From Pseudomonadota bacterium (GTDB taxonomy: Bacteria; Pseudomonadota; Gammaproteobacteria; Steroidobacterales; Steroidobacteraceae): a DNA stretch of 64,000 nt. Both the position numbers and the translations under genes were made by a program. Under the pieces are notes generated by a model. The model made no database searches and was not told where the DNA came from. It was given only the letters and a program-made list of their open reading frames with translations. The DNA lies in assembly GCA_025355105.1 (NCBI GenBank), contig JANYAE010000006.1:1-64000 (forward strand), written 5' to 3'. Below, one piece after another: positions 20,714 through 28,977 of this stretch (position 1 is its first letter; every line of letters begins with the position of its first letter).

Positions 20714-20990
20714 TGGCGACGGCGCGCCCGCGAGCCCGTCGACCGCGTGCGCAGCGTCCGGCCGACGCGAGCGATCGGCGGCGACGCCGCGGAGAGTCCT
20801 GCAAATTGGCCGCGGGCCACCGTCGCGGACCGGCTGCAGCCGGCCGCGTGGCGGGCGCCGACCTCGCTTGCGCCGCAACGGGCAGGTCGTTAGGGTGCTG
20901 GCAAGGGCAGGCGCGGCAGCGTCGCTCCGCATCGGTCGCGACCGCGGCGCGGCTTCGTCGGGGCCGCGCGTCCTGTATCGGAACGAGATC

Positions 20991-21995
20991 GTGACGAGCA
21001 TCAATCTGGTGGCGTTCGAGAACGGGGTCGGCAATTCGCGGGATATCCTCCTGCTCGGCCGCGCCTTCGCCGAGCTCGGTTGCCAGGTCACGCTTACGAT
21101 CCCCAGCAAGCACGCGCGTCGCCGGCGCAAGCTGCGGCTGGTCCGCGGCTTCGCCCGCGCGCGCCTGCACTTCAGCCGCCAGCGGCAGGCGCGCGGCCGG
21201 TCGGCCGAGTTCGACCTGGGCGTCATGCTCGAGCACGTGTGGCCCGAGCAGCTGCACCTCGCGCGCCGCAACGTGATCGTGCCGAATCCCGAGTTCTTCG
21301 ACCGCCACGATCGCAGCCTGCTGCCGGCCTTCGACCGCGTCTGGGCGAAGACGTGCCGGACCTTCGAGATCTTTTCGCGGCTCGGCTGTGCCACCAGCCT
21401 CACGGGCTTCGACGGCGAGGACCGCTATCTCGAGGACGTCGCGCGCGAACCGGCCTTCCTGCACGTTGCCGGCAGGAGCCGAATGAAAGGCACGGGCCGG
21501 TTGGTCGCGCTGTGGCGGCGGCATCCGGAGTGGCCAACGCTGACCGTGGTCCAGAGCCTGTCCGGCGCGCCGCCGCAGGCCACCGCGCCCAACATCGAGT
21601 TCCAGACCCGCTTTGTGTCCGACGCCGAGCTCCGCCAGCTGCAGAACCGCCACCAGTTCCACATCTGCACCTCCGAGACCGAGGGCTGGGGCCACTACAT
21701 CGTCGAGGCCGAGAGCACCGGCGCGATCGTGCTGGCGACCGACGCGCCGCCGATGAACGAGCTGGTGACGCCGCAGCGCGGCATCCTGTTGCGGGCGGCA
21801 GCCAGCGGCCAGCAACACCTCGCGACCACCTATCAGGTCGACAGCGCGGCACTCGAGCAGGCGGTCGCCGGCGCGCTCGGCATGGAAGGCGCCGAACGGC
21901 GCCGGCTCGGCGCCGCGGCGCGCGCGTGGTTCTGGGACAACAAGCGCGGCTTTCCGGGGCGAGTGGCGGCGGCGCTGGCGGTCGCCGCGTCGTGA
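20991..21995 (+). CDS. GT-B glycosyltransferase (GT4-like)
   Basis: I favour the GTG at 20991 (protein VTSINLVAFENGVGNS, about 334 residues) because the sequence upstream of it is arginine-rich and unconserved; the ORF track starts at 20868. The C-terminal half has the GT-B donor-site pattern EGWGHYIVEAES, an E-x7-E motif, followed by VLATDAPPMNEL. The acceptor and sugar are unknown. It opens the envelope glycan region and precedes a second glycosyltransferase by 55 bases on the same strand. Confidence 0.82.
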   Translation: MTSINLVAFENGVGNSRDILLLGRAFAELGCQVTLTIPSKHARRRRKLRLVRGFARARLHFSRQRQARGRSAEFDLGVMLEHVWPEQLHLARRNVIVPNPEFFDRHDRSLLPAFDRVWAKTCRTFEIFSRLGCATSLTGFDGEDRYLEDVAREPAFLHVAGRSRMKGTGRLVALWRRHPEWPTLTVVQSLSGAPPQATAPNIEFQTRFVSDAELRQLQNRHQFHICTSETEGWGHYIVEAESTGAIVLATDAPPMNELVTPQRGILLRAAASGQQHLATTYQVDSAALEQAVAGALGMEGAERRRLGAAARAWFWDNKRGFPGRVAAALAVAAS

Positions 21996-22050
21996 CGCCG
22001 ACCGCGTCGCCTGCAGCGGTCGCCGTGGCGCGGCGCGGCCGGGAGCGTCG

Positions 22051-23274
22051 ATGAAGGTCGCGATCTTCCACCCGCACTTCGACGCGCCGCGCGGCGCCGA
22101 AAAGGTCTGCCTGACGCACGCGCACGCACTGCGCGAATTCGGCTGGGACGTGCGGCTGCTGGCCTTCGACTGGAAGCCGGAGCGCTTCTCCGCCGCCGAT
22201 CGCGACCTGCAGCCGGTGTTCCTGCCGGCCGCGCGGCGCTCGTGGTCCGGGCGGCCGGACCCGGTGACCGTCGCGGCGCTCGAGCGGGCGATCGCCGACC
22301 GCGACGTTGCCGTCGCCCACAACTATCCGGCGAGCGCCTACCTCGGCCACGCGGCGCGCGCCCTGCCGCGCGCCTGGTACTGCGAGGAGCCGTTCCGGGC
22401 GCTGTACATCCCCGAGACCCGCCCGGGCCTGCACCGCGCCTACAGCGACGGGCGCGTCGACGCGAGCTCGCCGATCGGCCGTTACTATCGGCGCGAGTTG
22501 CGCAAGTCCTTCTGGAGCCTCGCGCTCAACCCGCGCTACCGCGGCAAGCGGCGCCACGACCGGATCGGCGTCGCCGGCCTCGACGCCGTCGCCGCCAACA
22601 GCGCCGCGACCGCCGCGGTGTTCCAGAGCATCTACGGCATCGCGGCCTCGGTGCTGTATTGCCCGGTGGAATTTCCTCCGGATCTGCCGCCGCCGGCCGG
22701 CGACGGACCGCTGCGCATTCTCACCCAGGGCGGCTTCGCGCCGCTCAAGGGGCTCGCGCTGCTGCTCGCGGGCTACGAGCGCTTCCTGGCGACCTCACGC
22801 CGGCCGGTGATGCTCGAGATCGTCGGCGCCGGATCCGAACGCGCGAGCATCGAGCGCCTGATCGCCGGCACGCGCACCGCCGCGTGCGTGCGCATCCATG
22901 GCTGGATCTCGAACGAGCAGCTCGCCGAGCTGCGTGCGCAATGCCACGGCTTTGCGGCGATGCCCGCCGACGAGCCGTTCGGTCTCGTCTTCGCCGAGGC
23001 GCTCGCGGCCGGCCTGGTCGCGATCGGACCTGATCACGGCGGTCCGGTCGAGATCCTCGGCGCAGGCGAGTTCGGCCTGGTGGCCGATCCGTTCACGGCG
23101 GAACGGGTCGCCGACGCGCTGCGACGCTTCGCCGAGATGGATGGCGCGGCGCGCGGCGAGCTGCGCGAGCGGGCCTTCGTCGCCGCGCGACGGCGCTTCG
23201 ACGTCCGCATGCTGCCCTCGCAGCTCGACGGTTGGCTGCGCGCGGTGCAGCGCGCCGGCGCCGCGCGCGCCTAG
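22051..23274 (+). CDS. GT4 family glycosyltransferase
   Basis: 407 residues with a classic GT-B layout: MKVAIFHPHFDAPRGAEKVCL at the N-terminal glycine/nucleotide loop, ILTQGGFAPLKGLALLL at the start of the donor domain, IVGAGSERASIERL, and the E-x7-E motif DEPFGLVFAEALAAG followed by GGPVEIL. It probably adds a hexose to LPS core or an exopolysaccharide. It converges with the GT9 gene 17 bases away, with no clear terminator between them. Confidence 0.9.
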   Translation: MKVAIFHPHFDAPRGAEKVCLTHAHALREFGWDVRLLAFDWKPERFSAADRDLQPVFLPAARRSWSGRPDPVTVAALERAIADRDVAVAHNYPASAYLGHAARALPRAWYCEEPFRALYIPETRPGLHRAYSDGRVDASSPIGRYYRRELRKSFWSLALNPRYRGKRRHDRIGVAGLDAVAANSAATAAVFQSIYGIAASVLYCPVEFPPDLPPPAGDGPLRILTQGGFAPLKGLALLLAGYERFLATSRRPVMLEIVGAGSERASIERLIAGTRTAACVRIHGWISNEQLAELRAQCHGFAAMPADEPFGLVFAEALAAGLVAIGPDHGGPVEILGAGEFGLVADPFTAERVADALRRFAEMDGAARGELRERAFVAARRRFDVRMLPSQLDGWLRAVQRAGAARA

Positions 23275-23291
23275 CCCCTGCAGCGCGACCC

Positions 23292-24281
23292 TCAGTCGAA
23301 CGCTGCGGCGAGGACCTGCTCGACGCTCGCCCACTCCGGCCGGTGCAGCAGCGTGACGCGCGGACCGAGCGGTCGCCAGGCGGCAACCGACTGCGGACCG
23401 TACACGGCGATCAGCCGCGCGCCGACCGCGGCCGCCAGATGCCCCGGGCCGGTGTCGTTCGCGACGACCGCCTGCGCGCTCGCCATCAGCGCACCATAGG
23501 CGCCGAGGTCGAGCCCGCCCAGGCGGATCGCGCCGGGCAGCAGTGACTCGGCCCGCGAGTCCTCGCCCGGCCCAGGGCAGACGATCGTCGCGACCTGTCG
23601 GTCGGCGAGGCGCTCACCGAGAGCCGCGAAGCCCGGCCACACTTTGCGGGCCTCGCGGTCATCCGCGCCGGAGAACGGGCACAGCACGATGAAGGGTCGG
23701 GCGGTGAGGCCGTGCGCCTGCAGCAGGGCCGCAGCGCGCTCGGACTGGGCGATGCTAGGGCGCAGCATCACCTCGGTCGGGTAGGGCGCTGTGGTGCCGA
23801 GGAAGCGGCTGGCGAGGTGCCAATAGGCATGCGAGGCATGCTCGAACGACGGCAGGGCATAGGCCTGCGTCAGCAGCAGGCTGCGACCGTCCCGCGCGTA
23901 GCCGACCGGATTCCAGCCGCCGAGCCGTGCCTCGAGCGCGGACGAGAACGATTTCGTCAGCAGCAGGGCCGCCGGCCGCCGGCCGGCGACGGCAGGCGCC
24001 GCGAGCTGCCGGCGCAATGCGGCGAGCTGGCGGCCGGCGGGCCACAGACCCGGTGGCCGCGCCAGCACCGGCCAGCCGGTCCCTTCGAGCAGCGCGCGCG
24101 CCCAGCCGCGGCCGACCAGCTGCAGCTCGTAGCCGGCCGCCTCGAGCCGCCGCAGCGTCGGCAAGGCGAGTACCACCTCGCCGACCCAGTTGCAGAGACG
24201 CACCGCGAGCAGCGCGCGTCCGCCCGCGACCGAGGACGTGCCGGCCGGTGCCGGCTGCGCGGCGCTCCTGTCGTGCGGCAT
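23292..24281 (-). CDS. GT9 heptosyltransferase-like enzyme
   Basis: 329 residues. Family features: LLAVRLCNWVGEVVLALPTLRRLE, resembling the RxPNWxGD start of WaaF-type ADP-heptose transferases; FIVLCPFSGADDREARKVWP; and VVANDTGPGHLAAAVGARLIAVYGP, the NDTGPxH donor-site motif. It likely transfers heptose or a related sugar to the LPS inner core on the cytoplasmic face of the inner membrane. It starts 12 bases after gmd, so the two are co-transcribed. One of three GT9 genes in this window. Confidence 0.9.
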   Translation of the reverse strand: MPHDRSAAQPAPAGTSSVAGGRALLAVRLCNWVGEVVLALPTLRRLEAAGYELQLVGRGWARALLEGTGWPVLARPPGLWPAGRQLAALRRQLAAPAVAGRRPAALLLTKSFSSALEARLGGWNPVGYARDGRSLLLTQAYALPSFEHASHAYWHLASRFLGTTAPYPTEVMLRPSIAQSERAAALLQAHGLTARPFIVLCPFSGADDREARKVWPGFAALGERLADRQVATIVCPGPGEDSRAESLLPGAIRLGGLDLGAYGALMASAQAVVANDTGPGHLAAAVGARLIAVYGPQSVAAWRPLGPRVTLLHRPEWASVEQVLAAAFD

Positions 24282-24293
24282 CGGCGCGCGGCG

Positions 24294-25244
24294 CTACGGC
24301 GACTCGGCCGCGACCATCTCGCGCACGACGTCCGCCATGTGGAACTTCGCCTGCCAGCCGAGTTCGCGCTCGGCGCGCGCGGGGTTGCCCTCGCTGCGCG
24401 CAAGGTCGGTCGGCCGGAACAGCTTCGGGTCCGAGTCCACGTGCTCGCGCCAGTCGAGGTTGACGCGCGCGAAGGCCGCGGCGACGAACTGCTCGAGCGA
24501 ATGCGACTGGCCGGTCGCGATCACGAAGTCGCGCGGCGCTGGCTGCTGCAGCAGCATCCACATGGCCTCGACGTATTCCGGCGCCCAGCCCCAGTCGCGG
24601 ACGATGTCGAGGCGGCCGAGGACCAGGCGCTCGCGCGTCCCGGCGGCGATCCGCACCGCGGTGGAGGTGATCTTGCGCGTCACGAAGCGGTGCGGCCGCA
24701 GCGGCGACTCATGATTGAAGAGGATGCCGTTGCAGGCGAACAGCCCGTAGGCCTCGCGATAGTTCTCCACCAGCCAGTGCGCCGACGCTTTGGCGACCGC
24801 GTACGGGCTGCGCGGCGCGAACGGCGTCTGCTCGTCCGCCGCTCCCTGCGCCGCCGTCCCAAAACACTCGCTCGAGCTCGCGTGGTAGAAGCGGACCGGC
24901 TGGCGCAGCAGCCGGATCGCCTCCATCAGGTTCAGCACGCCGAGCGTCGTGCTCTCGAGCGTCTCCGCCGGTTGCTCGAAGGACAGGCCGACGGAGCTCT
25001 GGCTGGCGAGCAGATAGATCTCGTCCGGGCGGCACTCGTAGAGCACCGAGATGACGCTGCGAAAATCCTTCGGCGCCATCGAACGCAGCGTCAGCCGGTC
25101 CTTCACGCCGAGCCTGATGAGGTTGCCGAACGGCGCCATCTGGGCGTCGCGGGACGTGCCCCAGACCTCGTAGCCCTTGCCGAGCAACAGGCGCGCGAGA
25201 TAGGCGCCGTCCTGACCGCCGACGCCGCAGATTAGAGCTCTCAA
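24294..25244 (-). CDS. gmd: GDP-mannose 4,6-dehydratase
   Basis: 316 residues of the extended short-chain dehydrogenase family, shorter than the 373 of E. coli Gmd. NAD(P) loop GVGGQDGAYLARLLL; catalytic triad region FYHASSSECFG and SPYAVAKASAHW (Tyr-x3-Lys); and the strongly Gmd-specific stretch FACNGILFNHESPLR ... FVTRKIT, then RDWGWAPEYVEAMWMLLQ. It makes GDP-4-keto-6-deoxymannose, precursor of GDP-rhamnose, GDP-fucose or GDP-perosamine. No reductase or aminotransferase partner is in the window, so the final sugar is unknown. Confidence 0.9.
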   Translation of the reverse strand: MRALICGVGGQDGAYLARLLLGKGYEVWGTSRDAQMAPFGNLIRLGVKDRLTLRSMAPKDFRSVISVLYECRPDEIYLLASQSSVGLSFEQPAETLESTTLGVLNLMEAIRLLRQPVRFYHASSSECFGTAAQGAADEQTPFAPRSPYAVAKASAHWLVENYREAYGLFACNGILFNHESPLRPHRFVTRKITSTAVRIAAGTRERLVLGRLDIVRDWGWAPEYVEAMWMLLQQPAPRDFVIATGQSHSLEQFVAAAFARVNLDWREHVDSDPKLFRPTDLARSEGNPARAERELGWQAKFHMADVVREMVAAESP

Positions 25245-25442
25245 GAAGCGCTGCTCCTGGCCGAAACCGCCGCGTCCGGGCGCGCCGGCGCGCGGCGCGC
25301 GGCGCGCGGACTGCGCCGCGTCGCAGGAAGCCGAGCTCGCGGACCGGTCCGATGACGCCGCTGCCCAAGCTGCCCGGCCGATGCGACACTACAATCAGTA
25401 TACCGCCGCCACGCACCGCGGTGGGTTGCCCGGAGTTCCGAG

Positions 25443-28307
25443 TTGCCGAGTTCGACAGAGCAGACCGCGAGCGTTTCCGCCGCCGCCGCCGGTCGCGCGC
25501 TGACGCGGCTTCGCGAGGCCGGCGCAGTGCCCGCCGTCGAGCCGGCGGTCCTCGAGCTCGTGCTGGCGTCGAGCGAGTTCATCGCTGCTGCGCTGCTCGC
25601 CGATCCGGCGCTGGTCGCCGCTCCGGACGCGGCCGCGGCCGAGCCTCTTGCGCTGGCGGCCGCGGCGGCCGACGACACCACGTTCATGGCGGAGCTGCGC
25701 CGCGCGCGCCGGCGCGAGCTCGCCCGCATTGCGTGGCGCGATCTCGCCGGGCTGGCCGCGACCGCGGCGACGCTCGCGGCGCTGTCGGCGCTCGCCGACG
25801 ACGCGATCGCCGTGGCGCTGGCCTTCGCGGGCCGGCAACTCTCGGCTCGCTACGGCACGCCCCGCAACGCGGCCGGCGACGCGCAGCCGCTGGTCGTCGT
25901 CGGCATGGGCAAGCTCGGCGGCAGCGAACTCAATTTCTCGTCGGATATCGACCTCGTGTTCCTCTACCCCGAGGGCGGCGAGACCGACGGGCCGCGCTCG
26001 GTCGACAACTTCGAGTACTTCACGCGCCTCGGCCAGACGCTCATCCGCCTGCTTGACGCGACCACGGCGGACGGCTTCGTCTACCGCGTCGACATGCGCT
26101 TGCGGCCGTTCGGCGACTCCGGGCCGCTGGTGGCGAGCTTCGCGGCGCTCGAGGACTACCTGCAGCAGCACGGCCGCGACTGGGAGCGCTATGCCTGGGT
26201 CAAGGCGCGGGCGATCACCGGCCGGGACGCCTACGAGGCGCTGTTCCGCGACGTCGTGCGGCCGTTCGTGTTCCGGCGCTACCTCGACTACGGCGTGTTC
26301 GAGTCGCTGCGCGAGATGAAGTCGATGATCGCCCGCGAGGTCGAGAAGCGCGAGCTCAGCGAGCACATCAAGCTCGGCCGCGGCGGCATCCGCGAGATCG
26401 AGTTCGTCGTGCAGGCGATGCAGCTCGTGCGCGGCGGCAGCGACCCGCGGCTGCGCGCGCCGTCGCTGCTGACGGTGCTGCCGCGGCTGGCCGGCCAGAA
26501 ATTGCTGCCCGAGGCCGCGGTGCGCGAGCTCGGCGCTGCCTACGAGTTCCTGCGCCGGCTCGAGAACCGGCTGCAGATGTTCGCCGACGAGCAGACCCAC
26601 AGCCTGCCGGCCGACGCCGAGCGGCGCGCGCGCCTCGCGACGGCGTGCGGGGCCGGCGACTGGGAGACGCTGGTCGCCGAGCTCGACGGCCACCGCGACG
26701 TCGTGGCGGGGCACTTCGCGGCGCTGGTGCTGGCCGCCGAGGGCGCCGCGCCGGCGACCGCCCGCGATTTCGACACCGCGCTCGCCGCCGCGGCCGCCGC
26801 CGCCGAGCTGCTGCCGAGCCTCGCCGGGCTCGGGCTCGCCGAGCCGGGGCCGGTGGCGACGCTGCTGTTCGAGCTGCGCAACGGCGGCTACTACCGGCGC
26901 CTCGACGAGCCGGGACGACGACGGCTGCACGCGCTCCTGCCGCGGCTGCTGTCGGCTGCCGCGCGGCACGCCGAGGTCGCCGCGACGGTCAAGCGCGCGC
27001 TCGACGTGGTCGAGGCGATCGGCAGCCGCACCGCCTACCTAGCGCTGCTCAACGAGAACCCGCTGGCGCTGGCGCGCCTGGTCGACATCTGCGCGCTCGG
27101 CAGCTTCCTGCCGGCGCAGGTCGCGGCCTTTCCGCTGCTGCTCGACGAGCTGGTCGACCAGCGCCTGTTCGACGAGCCGCCGGGCCGGGCGCTGTTCGAG
27201 GCGGAGATCGAGCTGCGCTCGGCCGACGCCGCCGACGATGCCGAGCGGGCCGTCGAGGCCTTGCGCCAGTTCCAGCGCGCGGCGGTGTTTCGGGTTGCGC
27301 TTTTCGATCTCACCGGCCGCCTGCCGCTGATGCAGGTCTCGGACCGACTCACCGACGTCGCGGAGCTGATCCTCGAGCGCGCGATGCGGCACGGCTGGTC
27401 CGAGATGGTGGCGCAATATGGCCTGCCGCAGGGTGGCAGCCGCGCGGCGCCGCGGCCGTGCGGCGTCGCCGCGGTCGGCTACGGCAAGCTGGGCGGGCAC
27501 GAGCTCGGCTACGCCTCCGACCTCGATCTCGTGTTCCTGCACGACTCGGCCGGCGAGCTGCAGGAGACCGCGGGGCCGAAGGTCATCGACAACGCCGTGT
27601 TCTTCCTGCGGCTCGGCCAGAAGATCGTGCATTTCCTCACGGTGCACACCGCCGCCGGGCGGCTCTACGAGGTGGACATGCGGCTGCGGCCGAGCGGCAA
27701 GGGCGGGCTGCTGGTGTCGAACGTCGACGCGTTCGTCGACTACCAGCGCGAGGAGGCGTGGACCTGGGAACATCAGGCGCTGCTGCACTCGCGCGCGGTG
27801 GCCGGGACGCCGGCGATCCGCGCGCGCTTCGAGGCGCTGCGCACCGACCTGCTGTGCCACCACGTGCGGCGCGAGCGGCTGCGCGAGGACGTGCGCCACA
27901 TGCGCGACCGCATGCGCCGCGAGTTGTCGCGAGCGGCGGCCGGGGAGTTCGACATCAAACAGGACCCGGGCGGCGTCGCCGACATCGAGTTCCTGGCGCA
28001 GTACTGGGTGCTGCGCTGGGCCGGCGACTACGCGGCGCTCGTCACCTTCTCCGACACCATCCGCCAGCTGGAATCGGTTGGCTCGGCGGCGCTCGTCGAC
28101 CACCGCGTCATCGATCTGCTGGTCAACGTCTATCGCGGCTACCGCAGCATCACCCACCGACTGTCGCTGGAGGGAGCGAGGCCGGTCGTCCCGGCCGGCC
28201 CGCACGCGGCCGCGCGCGCGACCGTGACGGCGGTCTGGGACGCGGTGATGGCGCGCGGCGAGGAACTGCCGCCCGGCGTGCCGCTGCCGGCCCCGGCTCC
28301 GATATAA
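25443..28307 (+). CDS. glnE: glutamine synthetase adenylyltransferase/deadenylylase
   Basis: 954 residues from a TTG start, near the E. coli length of 946. It switches glutamine synthetase off and on by adding and removing AMP in response to PII. Two nucleotidyltransferase domains are visible: VVVGMGKLGGSELNFSSDIDLVFLY (about residue 155, deadenylylation side) and VGYGKLGGHELGYASDLDLVFLH (about residue 680, adenylylation side), each followed by its helical domain (RGGIREIEFVVQ; DPGGVADIEFLAQ). It breaks the envelope-glycan region; glnE next to LPS core genes is also known in Pseudomonas. Confidence 0.97.
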   Translation: MPSSTEQTASVSAAAAGRALTRLREAGAVPAVEPAVLELVLASSEFIAAALLADPALVAAPDAAAAEPLALAAAAADDTTFMAELRRARRRELARIAWRDLAGLAATAATLAALSALADDAIAVALAFAGRQLSARYGTPRNAAGDAQPLVVVGMGKLGGSELNFSSDIDLVFLYPEGGETDGPRSVDNFEYFTRLGQTLIRLLDATTADGFVYRVDMRLRPFGDSGPLVASFAALEDYLQQHGRDWERYAWVKARAITGRDAYEALFRDVVRPFVFRRYLDYGVFESLREMKSMIAREVEKRELSEHIKLGRGGIREIEFVVQAMQLVRGGSDPRLRAPSLLTVLPRLAGQKLLPEAAVRELGAAYEFLRRLENRLQMFADEQTHSLPADAERRARLATACGAGDWETLVAELDGHRDVVAGHFAALVLAAEGAAPATARDFDTALAAAAAAAELLPSLAGLGLAEPGPVATLLFELRNGGYYRRLDEPGRRRLHALLPRLLSAAARHAEVAATVKRALDVVEAIGSRTAYLALLNENPLALARLVDICALGSFLPAQVAAFPLLLDELVDQRLFDEPPGRALFEAEIELRSADAADDAERAVEALRQFQRAAVFRVALFDLTGRLPLMQVSDRLTDVAELILERAMRHGWSEMVAQYGLPQGGSRAAPRPCGVAAVGYGKLGGHELGYASDLDLVFLHDSAGELQETAGPKVIDNAVFFLRLGQKIVHFLTVHTAAGRLYEVDMRLRPSGKGGLLVSNVDAFVDYQREEAWTWEHQALLHSRAVAGTPAIRARFEALRTDLLCHHVRRERLREDVRHMRDRMRRELSRAAAGEFDIKQDPGGVADIEFLAQYWVLRWAGDYAALVTFSDTIRQLESVGSAALVDHRVIDLLVNVYRGYRSITHRLSLEGARPVVPAGPHAAARATVTAVWDAVMARGEELPPGVPLPAPAPI

Positions 28308-28334
28308 TCAACGGTCTTCGCCGCCGAGGTCCCC

Positions 28335-28556
28335 ATGGCCGCACCGGTCGTCAACGATCCCCGCCTGATTCAGCCCAACGCCGAGCATCGTTACGCGGTC
28401 ACGGCCGCGGATCTGCCGCTGGCCTGCCCGATGCCGGGCATGTACCTGTGGAACTCGCACCCGCGCGTCTACCTCGCGATCGAGGCGACCGGCGAGGCGA
28501 AGTGCCCGTACTGCGGCGCCGAGTACGAGCTCGCGCGCGAGCGCCGCGCTGGCTGA
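28335..28556 (+). CDS. small zinc-finger protein (zf-CHCC)
   Basis: A 73-residue protein with the zf-CHCC pattern: LACPMPGMYLWNSHPRVYL (Cys and His) then EAKCPYCGAEYEL (CxxC). This is the bacterial relative of the C-terminal domain of the mitochondrial complex I subunit NDUFS6. Its function in bacteria is not established. It follows glnE by 27 bases on the same strand and is probably read with it. Confidence 0.88.
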   Translation: MAAPVVNDPRLIQPNAEHRYAVTAADLPLACPMPGMYLWNSHPRVYLAIEATGEAKCPYCGAEYELARERRAG

Positions 28557-28573
28557 CGCCCGGCGCCTGCCGC

Positions 28574-28966
28574 TCAGCGGTAGGCGGCGTAGCTCTTTTC
28601 CTCGACGATCGCCGAGCCGAGCGCGACGTTGATGCGCTTCTTGACCGCGGCGCGCTCGTCGTTTTCGACGTAGACCGAACGCGCGAGCGCGATGAACTCG
28701 GCGTCGAAGGCCTGCGCCCGCTCCTTGTCGCGGATCCGGTCCTCGATGTCCCACAGCCGCTCGTTGACGGCCTGCAGTGCCGCCTCGTCGCGTGCGACGT
28801 CGTGGTGGGCGTAGGCGGAGTCGCCCCAGGTGCGCTCGAGCACATCGAGTTCGCGGCGCACATTGGCGAGCTTGGCCGGGTCGGTCATGCGCGCGACCTT
28901 GATCCGCAGGATGGTGATCTTGTCGAGCACTTCGCCGGGCGAGACGGGGACGTGGATCTCGGACAT
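28574..28966 (-). CDS. DUF6165 family protein
   Basis: 130 residues from MSEIHVPVSPGEVLDKITIL, the conserved start of this family. It is almost wholly helical and charged (RRELDVLERTW, RLWDIEDRIRDKERAQAFD), ending VALGSAIVEEKSYA. No catalytic motif is recognisable. It is the last gene of a tight minus-strand unit (GT9, FkbM methyltransferase, M28B peptidase, this gene, with gaps of 39, 6 and 11 bases), so a link to envelope glycans is likely by context only. Confidence 0.85.
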   Translation of the reverse strand: MSEIHVPVSPGEVLDKITILRIKVARMTDPAKLANVRRELDVLERTWGDSAYAHHDVARDEAALQAVNERLWDIEDRIRDKERAQAFDAEFIALARSVYVENDERAAVKKRINVALGSAIVEEKSYAAYR

Positions 28967-28977
28967 GGCGTTCTCCT

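Noticed and set aside
20714-20990. Possible small gene or RNA in the 277-base gap between the antiporter and the first glycosyltransferase
   Set aside because: Frames there are arginine/alanine-rich with no ribosome site or fold; no tRNA-like cloverleaf seen.
25395-26969. 524-codon frame antisense to glnE
   Set aside because: No recognisable motif; it follows the codon pattern of GlnE in reverse.
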